A DNA stretch of 64,000 bases. Source: Anaerostipes hominis (ex Lee et al. 2021) (GTDB taxonomy: Bacteria; Bacillota; Clostridia; Lachnospirales; Lachnospiraceae). The stretch is taken from contig NZ_NQOG01000001.1 in assembly GCF_002270485.1 (NCBI RefSeq), positions 310,001-374,000 of the forward strand, read 5' to 3'. Positions 17,457 through 26,310 of the stretch are shown here, piece by piece. The notes beneath the pieces were generated by a model. It was given only the letters and a program-made list of their open reading frames with translations, did no database searches and had not been told where the DNA came from. The position numbers and the translations under genes were made by a program. Every line of letters starts with the position of its first letter. The first letter of the stretch is position 1.

Positions 17457-18910
17457 AATTCTGCCGCCTCCTTAATCGCATTGATGACTGCCAGCGCTTT
17501 GTTTTTGGTCTCTTCGTATTCTTTTTCCGGTTCTGAATCGGCCACAATCCCGGCTCCTGCCTGGACATAGCCTTTTCCATCTTTAAAAAGCACTGTGCGG
17601 ATCGCAATACACGTATCGATGTTTCCGTCAAATGCCAGATATCCCACGGTTCCTCCGTACAGCCCGCGTTTTTTATTTTCCAGTTCATCTATAATCTCCA
17701 TGGCTCTGACTTTCGGTGCACCGGACAATGTGCCGGCAGGAAGTATGCTCATAAGAGCATCCAGTGCAGTTTTGTCTTCTCTCAGTTCTCCCTGTACGTC
17801 GCTGACTAAATGGGTAACCTTTGAATATTTTTCTACTGACATAAAGTTATCCACACGAACTGTTCCAAATCGGCTGACTCTTCCCACATCGTTCCGCCCA
17901 AGATCTACAAGCATCGTGTGCTCCGCCTGTTCTTTCGGATCATGCATGAGCTGTCTGACCAGAATATCATCCTCTTTTTTCGTAGTCCCTCTTGGCACAG
18001 TACCCGCGATCGGTTTTGTGGTCACGATTCCATTGGTAACACTTACGAGCATCTCCGGGGAGGCACCTGCGATCTGATAATCTACAAAGTCAAAAAAGTA
18101 TAAATACGGCGATGGATTTGTTGTTCTTAAACACCGGTAAACATCAAACGGATCTGCCTCGCTTTCCACTTCAAATCTCTGTGACAGCACCACCTGGAAA
18201 ATATCACCGTTTCTTATGTATTCTTTTGCTTTTTCCACCTTGGATTGGTACTCTTCCTTTGTAAGATTAGAAATAATCTTAGTCTCTTTTTTATCTGTGC
18301 GATCTTTTCTGATCATCCGGAAATTGTCGATCTGTTCAATCATTTGCCTTGCTCTAGGCTCAAGGCTCTTATATTTTGTCTCCAGATCATCATCCCCGTG
18401 GACATTCTGAATGACGATCACCCGGTTCGTGAGATGGTCAAATGCCATAATCTCATCATACATACACAAATGACATTCCGGCATGTTCAGGTCATCCTCC
18501 GGCACATTGACCAGTTTCTTTTCCACAAACCGAATCGTGTCATAGCCGAAATATCCGATAAATCCTCCGGTAAGCTTTGGCTTATCAATAAGCACCGGAG
18601 ATTGGTATGCATTGACCATCTCGATTAAATATGAAATATGATTTTCCACTGTCTGCTTTTTACCGTCTATTTCTATCTCAGTGCCGTTTATCTTTACTTC
18701 CTTTTTGGGATTCACACCGATAAATGAATACCTCCCCCACTGATCTCTGTTTTCCACACTTTCCAGTATAAAAGATGGGGTACCGGCCTTTCTAAGTGCC
18801 ATAAATACCTGAATCGGTGTCACATGATCGGCCAGCACCTCATAAAACACCGGTACCGTCGGATAAATCGTCAATAAATTTTTCACCTGTTCTAATGTTG
18901 GACTTAACAT
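17453..18910 (-). CDS. trpE: Anthranilate synthase component I
   Basis: A 485-residue chorismate-using enzyme. The N-terminal part has the tryptophan feedback site region (SFILESVENRDQWGRYSFIG, containing the LLES-like motif), and the C-terminal catalytic part shows RNGDIFQVVLSQRF, KPIAGTVPRG, ELDVD-type HTMLVDLGRNDVGRV, TLSGAPKVRAMEIIDELE and YGGTVGYLAFDGNID. First gene of the operon, with AGGAGG before the ATG. The leader before it is about 700 bases long, holding a T-box and a tandem palindromic repeat. Confidence 0.97.
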   Translation of the reverse strand: MLSPTLEQVKNLLTIYPTVPVFYEVLADHVTPIQVFMALRKAGTPSFILESVENRDQWGRYSFIGVNPKKEVKINGTEIEIDGKKQTVENHISYLIEMVNAYQSPVLIDKPKLTGGFIGYFGYDTIRFVEKKLVNVPEDDLNMPECHLCMYDEIMAFDHLTNRVIVIQNVHGDDDLETKYKSLEPRARQMIEQIDNFRMIRKDRTDKKETKIISNLTKEEYQSKVEKAKEYIRNGDIFQVVLSQRFEVESEADPFDVYRCLRTTNPSPYLYFFDFVDYQIAGASPEMLVSVTNGIVTTKPIAGTVPRGTTKKEDDILVRQLMHDPKEQAEHTMLVDLGRNDVGRVSRFGTVRVDNFMSVEKYSKVTHLVSDVQGELREDKTALDALMSILPAGTLSGAPKVRAMEIIDELENKKRGLYGGTVGYLAFDGNIDTCIAIRTVLFKDGKGYVQAGAGIVADSEPEKEYEETKNKALAVINAIKEAAEL

Positions 18911-18936
18911 ATAATCCTCCTATCTTTTCACATCGT

Positions 18937-19329
18937 GCGTTTTTATTTCACAGGGAAGGTCGTAGAGCTTTCCTATAAAAAGAACAAAGTGGGCAAGCCC
19001 ACTTCAACGCCCCAACCCCTCACTCTTTGAGGGGCTTGACAACTTTGCGTGCCAGATGCAATTTGCCGCAGGCAAATAATTTCCTTACGCATCTGTGCAC
19101 AACCCGCGGAGCGTTTTTATTTCACAGGGAAGGTCGTAGAGCTTTCCTATGAAAAGAACAAAGTGGGCAAGCCCACTTCAACGCCCCAACCCCTCACTCT
19201 TTGAGGGGCTTGACAACTTTGCGTGCCTGATGCAATTTGCCGCAGGCAAATAATTTCCTTACGCATCTGTGCACAACCCGCGGAGCGTTTTTATTTCATA
19301 GGGAAGGTCGTAGAACTTTCCTATGAAAT
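18937..19329. repeat. 174-bp tandem palindromic units in the trpE leader
   Basis: Units 18937-19110 and 19111-19284 are near identical (I count two substitutions), and 19285-19329 is a partial third copy. Each unit contains several inverted repeats: TTTCATAGG-type arms closing on CCTATGAAA, AAGTGGGC-AA-GCCCACTT, CCCCTCA-CTCTT-TGAGGGG, and ATTTGCC-GCA-GGCAAAT. CAAAGT and ACTTTG enclose the middle two hairpins. The array lies between the T-box terminator and the trpE ribosome site, so it is transcribed as part of the leader. No reading frame of note is present. Confidence 0.9.
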
Positions 19330-19334
19330 AAAAA

Positions 19335-19600
19335 AGGCCTATCATCCCTCATACAAGGGACGATAGACCGTGGTGCCACCCAAATTTAAGAGTCCTTCCG
19401 AAATTACAGACTCTCCTCTTAGAGTACTCCGCCTAAGCTTTTATACTCCGTTCCCGTAACGCGGGATCACGTCGACAGTTACTGACAATATGCGTTCTCT
19501 GCGCTCCTCACAAACCCATTCGCATGACTCGTATCTGCTGTCTTCCACCAACCGGCAGCTCTCTGTAAAACCGCTTGACATGCTACTTACTTTTGCTCAA
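19335..19600 (-). promoter_or_regulatory. T-box riboswitch, probably tRNA-Trp responsive
   Basis: On the minus strand the leader has Stem I elements (AGAGAGCTGCCGGTTGGTGG), a candidate specifier UGG in GCGAATGGGTTTG (19516-19518), and the T-box core GGGTGGCACCACGG at 19368-19381. A terminator follows: GGTCTATCGTCCCT pairs with AGGGATGATAGGCC, then T6 (19331-19369). In this class an uncharged tRNA pairs with the specifier and the T-box bulge to prevent termination. The trp operon downstream fits a Trp specifier; the exact specifier register is inferred by eye. Confidence 0.9.
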
Positions 19601-19621
19601 AGGATTTCTCAATTTTTTATT

Positions 19622-19651
19622 ATTATATTCCAGGACACCAAATAATGTCAA
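19622..19651 (-). promoter_or_regulatory. trpEp: Promoter of the trp operon
   Basis: TTGACA (19646-19651) and TATAAT (19622-19627), spacer 18, immediately upstream of the T-box leader. Confidence 0.8.
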
Positions 19652-19683
19652 GAACTTTTTTCTTCTTTCATGTGCATCAGTAT

Positions 19684-19854
19684 AAGGATGGAAATCATTC
19701 TCACTTCGATGATTGGAAGGATTAGAATTTTATTTAGATTCGGTTGAAATGAGATTCGTACATCTGATGCCGCGTAATTTAGTAGTAGTTTATAGTTGAG
19801 AAGAGATGAATGATATATTCGTACAAGATATGGTGAGAATGATTCCTCATCCTT
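19684..19854. repeat. Short inverted-repeat-bounded segment (MITE-like?)
   Basis: AAGGATGGAAATCATTCTCAC (19684-19704) matches the reverse complement of 19833-19854 at 19 of 21 aligned positions plus one gap. The 128 bases between the arms have no gene and no further pairing. No clear target duplication is seen. It could be a small non-autonomous element or a long-range hairpin. Confidence 0.45.
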
Positions 19855-20098
19855 AATTTACATTATAATACATTTCTCTTTGTTTTTCAACCATAATTTT
19901 ACTATTATTACATTTCCATCTTAAACAGATCATTTGTTTTCTAATTTGTTCTGAATGATCCTCTGCTATTTTTTTAAAGTGCCCACTGCTCTCCACTGTT
20001 TCGATTCGTCCTTCTGTGGTGCCCAGTTGCTGGGGAATCGGATTCAGTTTTATATCAAACAATCCCGCAAGCTACTGAAAATCTTCATTCGATAACAC
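19853..20098 (-). pseudogene. Decayed small coiled-coil protein gene
   Basis: GGAGGAG precedes a GTG at 20098; the frame reads VLSNEDFQ, a TAG stop, then LAGLFDIKLNPIPQQLG and about 55 more residues. The segment resembles small Firmicute proteins of the pattern EDLQALxxLFDxKLKPIQ followed by a heptad region and EDHSEQI-like ending, of unknown function. The in-frame amber codon and a basic, non-heptad C-terminus suggest decay. Confidence 0.4.
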
Positions 20099-20151
20099 CA
20101 CAAGCTCCTCCTTCCGTTATTCTAAATTTTTCTTTTGCAGTTATTTGGTAA

Positions 20152-20337
20152 CTATATTTTAAAGTAATCTATGAGTTTATTACCACTATCTCCGTCACGC
20201 TTTAAAATGTGCTCCTCCAATAGTGATAAAAAACTATCGTTGGATAATTCCATTGTTTGATGAGTACTGATCTGTTTGAAAATGTTATGCTATTGATTAT
20301 ACCATTCTGTCAAAATAAAATCAGCAATTTTTTCCAT
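20152..20337 (-). pseudogene. Possible decayed small gene of unknown function
   Basis: From an ATG at 20337 the frame reads MEKIADFILTEWYNQ, one TAG, then 45 further residues ending EEHILKRDGDSGNKLIDYFKI before a stop. The composition is protein-like, but no ribosome site is obvious and I do not recognise a family. It sits just upstream of the other amber-interrupted frame on the same strand. Confidence 0.3.
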
Positions 20338-20346
20338 TTCAATATT

Positions 20347-20387
20347 AAAAGAAGATCCTGACAGCCAGACAGTCAGGATCTTCTTTT
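20347..20387. terminator. Bidirectional terminator downstream of icd
   Basis: AAAAGAAGATCCTGA and TCAGGATCTTCTTTT form a 15-bp stem with an 11-base loop, flanked by T-runs on both strands. It lies 110 bases past the icd stop; the interval contains two small GC hairpins around the stop codon. Confidence 0.85.
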
Positions 20388-20496
20388 TCATTGTTGAATA
20401 ACTCCTTATGTTCGAGGAAAACCTACTGGATAAATATCGGTTAAACAGAAGGAGACAATTAACGATAATATTTTATACCCTTCGGGTGGACGCGCT

Positions 20497-21708
20497 TCAC
20501 GCGATAAGGTATGATAATTTCTCAGCGATTGCTTTGATAAAATCTCCGCTGTTTGCTACTTTGACGTTCTTAAGCGTAGTGATCAATGCAAGGTCTTTTG
20601 TCATAATTCCCTCTTCTATCGTATCAATCGTCGCCTTTTCAAGCCTGTCTGCGAATTTAACCAGCTCTTCATTGGAATCTAATTCGCCTCGCTTTCTTAA
20701 GGCTCCCGTCCATGCAAAAATGGTTGCAACAGAATTCGTGGATGTCTCTTCCCCTTTCAGGTGCTTGTAGTAATGGCGCTGTACTGTTCCGTGCGCCGCT
20801 TCATACTCATAATATCCATCCGGCGATACTAAAACAGAGGTCATCATGGCAAGAGATCCGAATGCGGAAGATACCATATCACTCATCACATCCCCGTCAT
20901 AATTTTTACAAGCCCAGATGTAGCCTCCCTCTGACTTCATGACACGGGCAACTGCATCGTCGATCAATGTATAGAAATACTCAATACCTGCTGCTTCAAA
21001 TTTTTCTTTATATTCTGCATCATAAATTTCCTGGAAAATGTCCTTGAATGTATGGTCATATTTCTTTGAGATTGTATCCTTTGTGGCAAACCAGAGATCC
21101 TGTTTTGTATCCAATGCGTATGTAAAGCAACTCTTGGCAAAACTCCTGATCGAACTCTCTGTGTTATGCATGCCCTGAAGGATTCCTGCCCCGTCAAAAT
21201 CATGAATGAGCTCTTTTATCTGAGCTCCGTCTTCTGCCGTGTATACCAATTCTGCTTTTCCCGCTCCCGGTACTTTGATCTCCACGCCTTTGTAGACATC
21301 ACCGTAAGCATGCCTTGCAATGGTAATCGGCTTTTTCCATGTGCGGACTGTCGGTTCAATTCCTTTGACTGTAATCGGAGTTCTGAAAACTGTTCCGTCC
21401 AAAATAGCACGGATTGTACCGTTCGGACTTTTCCACATCTCTTTTAAGTCATACTCATCCATTCTTGCGGCATTCGGAGTGATCGTAGCACATTTAACAG
21501 CAACACCATATTTTTTGGTGGCTTCTGCCGCATCAAAGGTCACCTGGTCATCAGTGGCATTTCTGTGCTCCAGACCAAGGTCATAATATTCAGTCTTCAG
21601 GTTGATAAAAGGGGACAAAAGATCGTCTTTGATCATTTTCCAAAGAATTCTTGTCATTTCGTCCCCATCCATCTCAACCAATGGTGTCGTCATCTCTATC
21701 TTGCTCAT
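20497..21708 (-). CDS. icd: NADP-dependent isocitrate dehydrogenase (dimeric, subfamily II)
   Basis: Start chosen at 21708, preceded by AAAAGGAGAAGC; the upstream in-frame codons contain the promoter. The 403-residue enzyme decarboxylates isocitrate to 2-oxoglutarate. It is of the homodimeric type shared with eukaryotic [16 protein letters not shown] at the start, [27 protein letters not shown] (substrate site), [15 protein letters not shown] with metal-binding aspartates, and [13 protein letters not shown] near the cofactor site, whose Arg-His suits NADP. It is encoded directly downstream of the hydrogenase but has its own promoter. It is a likely NADPH source for biosynthesis and perhaps for the hydrogenase partner. 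Confidence 0.95.
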   Translation of the reverse strand: MSKIEMTTPLVEMDGDEMTRILWKMIKDDLLSPFINLKTEYYDLGLEHRNATDDQVTFDAAEATKKYGVAVKCATITPNAARMDEYDLKEMWKSPNGTIRAILDGTVFRTPITVKGIEPTVRTWKKPITIARHAYGDVYKGVEIKVPGAGKAELVYTAEDGAQIKELIHDFDGAGILQGMHNTESSIRSFAKSCFTYALDTKQDLWFATKDTISKKYDHTFKDIFQEIYDAEYKEKFEAAGIEYFYTLIDDAVARVMKSEGGYIWACKNYDGDVMSDMVSSAFGSLAMMTSVLVSPDGYYEYEAAHGTVQRHYYKHLKGEETSTNSVATIFAWTGALRKRGELDSNEELVKFADRLEKATIDTIEEGIMTKDLALITTLKNVKVANSGDFIKAIAEKLSYLIA

Positions 21709-21748
21709 ACTGCTTCTCCTTTTCTTGCATTCTCCATAAATTGTTACT

Positions 21749-21777
21749 ATTATAGCGAAAAAAGAAAACCATGTCAA
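21749..21777 (-). promoter_or_regulatory. Promoter of icd
   Basis: TTGACA (21772-21777) and TATAAT (21749-21754), both perfect, spacer 17, in the 83-base gap after the hydrogenase gene. Confidence 0.85.
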
Positions 21778-21791
21778 AGAGATTGATAGAT

Positions 21792-23510
21792 TCAGACCTG
21801 GTGTTCAGTATGCAGTAGCTGGTGTGCCCTGTGAGACAGTGGTTTTTCAAAAAACTCTTCATAGAGGTTTTGTATGTCCGGATTGTCATGTGAGAAACGG
21901 ATATCTGTATTCCGGTCCAGGAAGTAGAGGCTTGATCCCCTCTCTTCTGCCAGTTCCTGTCCGTCATGGATCGGCTGGCCTCCGCCTCCGGCACAGCCTC
22001 CCGGACAGGCCATAACCTCTACGAACTCATACTTCACTTCTTTTCTGCGTATGGCTTCCATCAGCTTCCCTGTGTTACCAAGACCGCTTACTACGGCGAC
22101 ATGGATGACATTTCCCGCCACATCAAACTCGGCTTCTGTCCATCCCTGGCGTTTGACTCCCCGGATCTCATGAAAAGCATCCGCATCCGGATTTTCTCCG
22201 GTCACAAGAAAATAAGCCGATCTCAAAGCCGCTTCCATAACACCGCCGGTTGCCCCAAAAATAACGCCCGCACCTGTGCCCACTTCAAACGGAGAATCAA
22301 ATTCCCCTTCCTCTAAAAACTGAGGATTTAAATGTTCTGCGCGGAGCATTCTGTCCAGTTCTCTTGTGGTCAGTACACAATCAATATCATGGCCTGCATA
22401 TTCTTCATAGAATAAGTCCATCTCCCTTTCCGCTTTCTTAGCCAGACACGGCATAATGGACAGCGTAAAGATTCGTTCCGGATCTACTCCAAGTTTCTTT
22501 GCAAAATAAGTCTTCATGACCGCACCGAACATCTGCTGCGGAGACTTGGCTGTGGAAAGCCTTCCAATCATGTCCGGGTACTGAGTCTTTATAAATCTTA
22601 CCCAGCCGGGACAGCATGAAGTAAACATGGGATACTCTTCTAAATCTCCATCCTGCAGACGTTTGACAAACTCGCTCCCCTCTTCCATGATCGTAAGATC
22701 GGCAGAGAATGTCGTATCGAACACATAGTCTATTCCCATTCTCCGAAATGCCGTCACAATCTTCTCAACCGGAGCTTCCTCTCTGGAAAGGCCAAGCTGC
22801 TCCGCCCAGGCAGCCCTGACTGCCGGTGCAATCTGAGCAACCACGATCTTGTTTTCATCTTCCAGGGCGCTGAACAGCATAGAAGTGTCGTCCCGCTCCC
22901 TCAGCGCCCCGACCGGGCAATGTGTGATGCACTGTCCGCAGAGAGAACAGTCCGCCACCCGGATATCCCGGTTTCTGGAGACGTCCACCGTCGTCCTTGC
23001 TCCGGTGCCGGATACATCCCATACATTCAGCCCCTGTACCTTATCACAAATTTGAATGCAGCGCATACATTTGATACACTTATTCGCATCCCTGATCAAA
23101 GGAAATGTTTTATCCCATTCTCTATGTACGAATTCTTTTTTAAATGGATTGTCCAGTATATTAAAATCATTTGCGATCTTCTGAAGGCTGCAGTTCATGC
23201 TCCTGCTGCAGGTGATGCACTGTCCGTCATGCTGTGACAGAAGCATCGAAACCGTTTTTCTGCGGTTTAACCGCACCTTGGGACTGTTCGTATAGATGAC
23301 CATGCCCTCTTCCACTACATTATTGCAGGATGTGATCAGTTTATCTTTGCCTTCCATCTCTACAACGCAGACGCGGCATGCACTGATTTCATTAATGCCT
23401 TTTAAATAACAGAGCTTTGGGATATCGATATGAATGGAAGCTGCCGCCTCCATAATTGTCGTGCCCTCAGGCACCGTTACTTTCATTTGATCAATCGTCA
23501 GTGTTACCAT
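21792..23510 (-). CDS. hydA: [FeFe] hydrogenase, catalytic subunit
   Basis: This 572-residue enzyme interconverts protons/electrons and H2. From the N-terminus: a [2Fe-2S] domain (Cys 34, 45, 48, 62), the His-Cys3 [4Fe-4S] site ([14 protein letters not shown], about 94-107), two ferredoxin-like clusters ([11 protein letters not shown] and [11 protein letters not shown], about 144-198), and the H-cluster domain with all three loops: [16 protein letters not shown] and [13 protein letters not shown], then the small C-terminal HydB-like domain. All four H-cluster cysteines are present. The N-terminal set matches the 'M3' architecture of soluble clostridial hydrogenases. It overlaps the upstream flavoprotein gene by 7 bases, so the two are made together. 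Confidence 0.95.
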   Translation of the reverse strand: MVTLTIDQMKVTVPEGTTIMEAAASIHIDIPKLCYLKGINEISACRVCVVEMEGKDKLITSCNNVVEEGMVIYTNSPKVRLNRRKTVSMLLSQHDGQCITCSRSMNCSLQKIANDFNILDNPFKKEFVHREWDKTFPLIRDANKCIKCMRCIQICDKVQGLNVWDVSGTGARTTVDVSRNRDIRVADCSLCGQCITHCPVGALRERDDTSMLFSALEDENKIVVAQIAPAVRAAWAEQLGLSREEAPVEKIVTAFRRMGIDYVFDTTFSADLTIMEEGSEFVKRLQDGDLEEYPMFTSCCPGWVRFIKTQYPDMIGRLSTAKSPQQMFGAVMKTYFAKKLGVDPERIFTLSIMPCLAKKAEREMDLFYEEYAGHDIDCVLTTRELDRMLRAEHLNPQFLEEGEFDSPFEVGTGAGVIFGATGGVMEAALRSAYFLVTGENPDADAFHEIRGVKRQGWTEAEFDVAGNVIHVAVVSGLGNTGKLMEAIRRKEVKYEFVEVMACPGGCAGGGGQPIHDGQELAEERGSSLYFLDRNTDIRFSHDNPDIQNLYEEFFEKPLSHRAHQLLHTEHQV

Positions 23511-25336
23511 TTCGTATCCCTCCCTCCTTTAAATACGCCGAATCCAAAGTGATCACAGCGCAGGCACCGCCCGGACTCCTGATAAGCCTCAGCTTCTGAC
23601 ATACAGTTTTCTACTCCTTCAAAATCATTTACACGTTCTCCGGCTTCTCTCTCCGTCATATTGACCCGGCCGCACGGAGGACGGTCGTCAAGACGTGGCT
23701 CCGGAATTTCCACATCACAGGTGATTTCATGATGAAAACCAAGATATTCATCAATATTTGCAGCAATGACTTTTCCTGCAGCGATGGCAGAAATAACCGT
23801 GGACGGTCCCGTTGCACAGTCTCCCCCTGCAAACACTCCCGGAATATCGTCAAATCCGCCGTATTTTTCTGTCTTGATCTTGCCTCTCTGAACAGGTACT
23901 CCGTTCTCCTCAAAATGCTCATACAAAATATCCTGTCCGATCGCCACTACAAGCGTCTCACATGGGATAAAGATATCTTCCTCACCGGTGGGCATCACAC
24001 TGGCTCTGCCATTTTGTATCCTGCTGATCATCTGGGGCGTGACCCAGATTCCTTTTACATATCCGTCTTCTGATACCTCAATCTTTGACGGAGCCATCAG
24101 GGTCTTCACCTCAACCCCTTCTGCCACGGCTCCCTGAATCTCTTCCTCCAAAGCCGTCATATCGGCAACTCTCCGCCGATAGACAATGCTTACTTTCCTG
24201 GCACCGAGACGGACTGCTGTCCGCACCGCATCCATGGAGACATTGCCTCCGCCGATCACTGCCACTTCCTGTCCCTCCAGGCACTCACACCGTCCATGGC
24301 CTACATCTCTTAAAAACTGGACTGCGGAAATGACACCTTTTGCGTCTTCTCCTTCGAGTCCAAGCTTTTTATCGGTGCTGGCGCCGATGGATATCAGGAC
24401 AGCATCGTGCTGTTCCCTCAATTCACTTACAGAACAATTCTTTCCAATGACAGTGCCATATTGCACCTTGACACCAGTGGCAAGGATAGCCTCAATATCT
24501 TCATCCAGACGTTCCTTCGGAAGCCGGTAATTTGGAATGCCGTATCTTAACATGCCGCCCAGCTTCGGCAGCATCTCATAAATTGTAACATCGTGTCCCA
24601 TCAGTCTCAGATAATAAGCAGCGCTCAGTCCTCCCGGTCCGCCGCCCACAATGGCAACCCTTTTTCCGGTCTCTTCACTGCACGGTGGCGGAGGAACTTT
24701 GCCGGCAAAATCTGCGGCTGCCCGTTTTAATCCCCGGATGTTCACTGAATCATCGATCATGTTTCTGCGGCACTTAGCTTCGCACGGATGCTCGCATATA
24801 AAGCCGCAGGTTGTCGGCAGGGGATTGTCTTTGCGTATCAGGCGGACGGCATCCGCATACCTTTCTTCCCTGACCAAAGCAATATAACCCGGGATATCGA
24901 CTCTCGCCGGACATAAAGACACACAGGGCACCGGAAGTTTTAATGACATCAGGCACCGGTTGTACATGATATGTTCCAGATAGTCGTCTCTGAAGCCGAT
25001 CACTCCTTTATATACCATATTTGCAGCCTCATATCCGATCGCACAGTCTGCTGAGTCCATGATTGAGCGCGCCGTATCCCGGATCAGTCCCAATGTCTCT
25101 ATGGTTGCCTTTCCATCCAGCACATCATTGATCAGATTTTTCAGCTGGCCAAGACCAATCCTGCAGGGCACACATTTACCGCATGTCTGCGCATGACATA
25201 ACTCAAGAAATGCCCTTGACATATCGACCGGGCAGATCCCCGGCGGACTGGATTCGATCCTTCTCTCCAAATCTTTATAAAGACCCTCCATCACAATCTG
25301 TGCACGGTCCGGCGTTACAATTTCTAAACGACTCAT
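23504..25336 (-). CDS. Iron-sulfur flavoprotein, NuoF C-terminal/GltD (SfrB-like) fusion
   Basis: A 610-residue protein. Residues about 25-125 match the C-terminal [4Fe-4S] domain of NuoF/HydB (CHAQTCGKCVPCRIGLGQ ... C). Then comes a GltD-type domain: cysteine-rich segment CPARVDIPGYI ... CEHPCEAKCRR, FAD site VAIVGGGPGGLSAAYYL, a second Rossmann site VAVIGGGNVSMDAVRTA, and a C-terminal VFAGGDCATGPSTVISAIAAGK. It ends with CLRCD. The FMN/NADH part of NuoF is absent, so the GltD domain is the likely NAD(P)H site. Overlap with hydA implies a hydrogenase complex that trades electrons with NAD(P)H, as inferred for SfrB-like partners. No NuoE-like subunit is encoded nearby. Confidence 0.85.
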   Translation of the reverse strand: MSRLEIVTPDRAQIVMEGLYKDLERRIESSPPGICPVDMSRAFLELCHAQTCGKCVPCRIGLGQLKNLINDVLDGKATIETLGLIRDTARSIMDSADCAIGYEAANMVYKGVIGFRDDYLEHIMYNRCLMSLKLPVPCVSLCPARVDIPGYIALVREERYADAVRLIRKDNPLPTTCGFICEHPCEAKCRRNMIDDSVNIRGLKRAAADFAGKVPPPPCSEETGKRVAIVGGGPGGLSAAYYLRLMGHDVTIYEMLPKLGGMLRYGIPNYRLPKERLDEDIEAILATGVKVQYGTVIGKNCSVSELREQHDAVLISIGASTDKKLGLEGEDAKGVISAVQFLRDVGHGRCECLEGQEVAVIGGGNVSMDAVRTAVRLGARKVSIVYRRRVADMTALEEEIQGAVAEGVEVKTLMAPSKIEVSEDGYVKGIWVTPQMISRIQNGRASVMPTGEEDIFIPCETLVVAIGQDILYEHFEENGVPVQRGKIKTEKYGGFDDIPGVFAGGDCATGPSTVISAIAAGKVIAANIDEYLGFHHEITCDVEIPEPRLDDRPPCGRVNMTEREAGERVNDFEGVENCMSEAEAYQESGRCLRCDHFGFGVFKGGRDTKW

Positions 25337-25359
25337 TTCATCACCCTTTCTTTATAAAT

Positions 25360-25398
25360 ATTGTATCTAATTATATACAATTTCCATTTGTCATACAA
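25360..25398 (-). promoter_or_regulatory. Promoter and dyad operator of the hydrogenase operon
   Basis: On the minus strand TTGTAT (25393-25398) and TATAAT (25370-25375) are 17 bases apart. The perfect inverted repeat ATTGTAT-N8-ATACAAT (25360-25381) covers the -10 box, a position suited to repression. It resembles but does not match a Rex site (spacing two bases longer). Confidence 0.65.
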
Positions 25399-25571
25399 TA
25401 GTTTTCGTCTAAAAACACCGTTAATTAAATAACGAAAAACTGCATAAATTCAGGCTTTTTGAACATCTTATTCACAGTGTTTCCATGCTGCACACTGCTG
25501 AACCCTCATGCTTTCGTGCAAAATATTTCATATCCCAGCAAAAAACTTATACATATTTTTAACAATCTGTT

Positions 25572-25600
25572 TTTACACATTGCTCTTTTTCCTTTATAAT
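25572..25600 (+). promoter_or_regulatory. Promoter of the CAT-like gene
   Basis: TTTACA (25572-25577) and TATAAT (25595-25600), spacer 17, 32 bases before the ATG. The interval 25399-25571 is AT-rich and shows no gene. Confidence 0.7.
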
Positions 25601-25632
25601 AAAATACAATAGTTAGAAAATGGAGGTGCCTC

Positions 25633-26277
25633 ATGTTTAAACATATCAACCCCGAGACTTGGGAGAGAAGAGAACATTTTGAATATTTTACCCAAACAAT
25701 AAAATGCGGTTACAGCCTGACCGCTGAATTAGATGTAACAGAATTTTTAAAACTGACCAGGAGCAAAGGCCTCAGATTTTATCCGAGCTTTGTCTACTGT
25801 GTCTCAACCGTTATCAACCGCATGAAAGAATTCCGAATGGGTATTTCCGAAGACGGACAGCCCGGATATTGGGATATCGTCCATCCTTCCTATACTGTTT
25901 TTCACGATGATGACCACACCTTTTCAGACCTGTGGACGAACTACACCGAAAACTTTTCCTCTTTCTACCGGCAGATGACAGAGGATCTGTCTGCATACGG
26001 AAATAACAAAGGGATCAAAGCCAGGCCCGGACAGCCCCCTAATTTTTTCTGTATTTCCTGTGTACCCTGGCTGTCTTTTACCGGATACAGCACCATGACT
26101 GCCGAGGGCAGCCCAAATCTCTTTCCGATTATAACTTATGGAAAATACCAGATGAAAAACAGCAGCTATCAAATGCCGTTTACGGTCACAATTTCCCATG
26201 CCGCTGCCGACGGCTATCATACCAGTCTTCTCATCAATGAAATCCAGGCACTGATTTCAAAAGATTTTACGCTTTAA
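25633..26277 (+). CDS. Chloramphenicol acetyltransferase-like protein
   Basis: A 214-residue protein of the type A CAT family: WERREHFEYF at the N-terminus, the LRFYPSFVYCVSTVINR helix, NFFCISCVPWLSFTGYS, and the active-site segment SHAAADGYHTSLLINEIQ with the catalytic His of the HxxxDG motif. The family uses acetyl-CoA to acetylate an alcohol; typical members inactivate chloramphenicol. Here the second residue pattern differs from the resistance enzymes (Ser-His-Ala instead of His-His-Ala), and the gene sits in an ordinary chromosomal setting with its own promoter, so drug resistance is not proven. GGAGG precedes the ATG. Confidence 0.8.
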   Translation: MFKHINPETWERREHFEYFTQTIKCGYSLTAELDVTEFLKLTRSKGLRFYPSFVYCVSTVINRMKEFRMGISEDGQPGYWDIVHPSYTVFHDDDHTFSDLWTNYTENFSSFYRQMTEDLSAYGNNKGIKARPGQPPNFFCISCVPWLSFTGYSTMTAEGSPNLFPIITYGKYQMKNSSYQMPFTVTISHAAADGYHTSLLINEIQALISKDFTL

Positions 26278-26310
26278 TACAATGAGCATTTCCTTGTATC
26301 AATCCATGAA

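Noticed and set aside
18937-19329. CRISPR array
   Set aside because: There are only two and a quarter units of 174 bases with no unique spacers and no cas genes; these are plain tandem repeats.
20408-20770. Plus-strand coding frame of about 120 codons
   Set aside because: It runs antisense through the 3' end of isocitrate dehydrogenase and has no ribosome site or recognisable domain.
25360-25381. Rex binding site
   Set aside because: Arms are ATTGTAT/ATACAAT with 8 bases between; the Rex consensus TTGTTAA-N4-TTAACAA has a shorter span and different inner bases.
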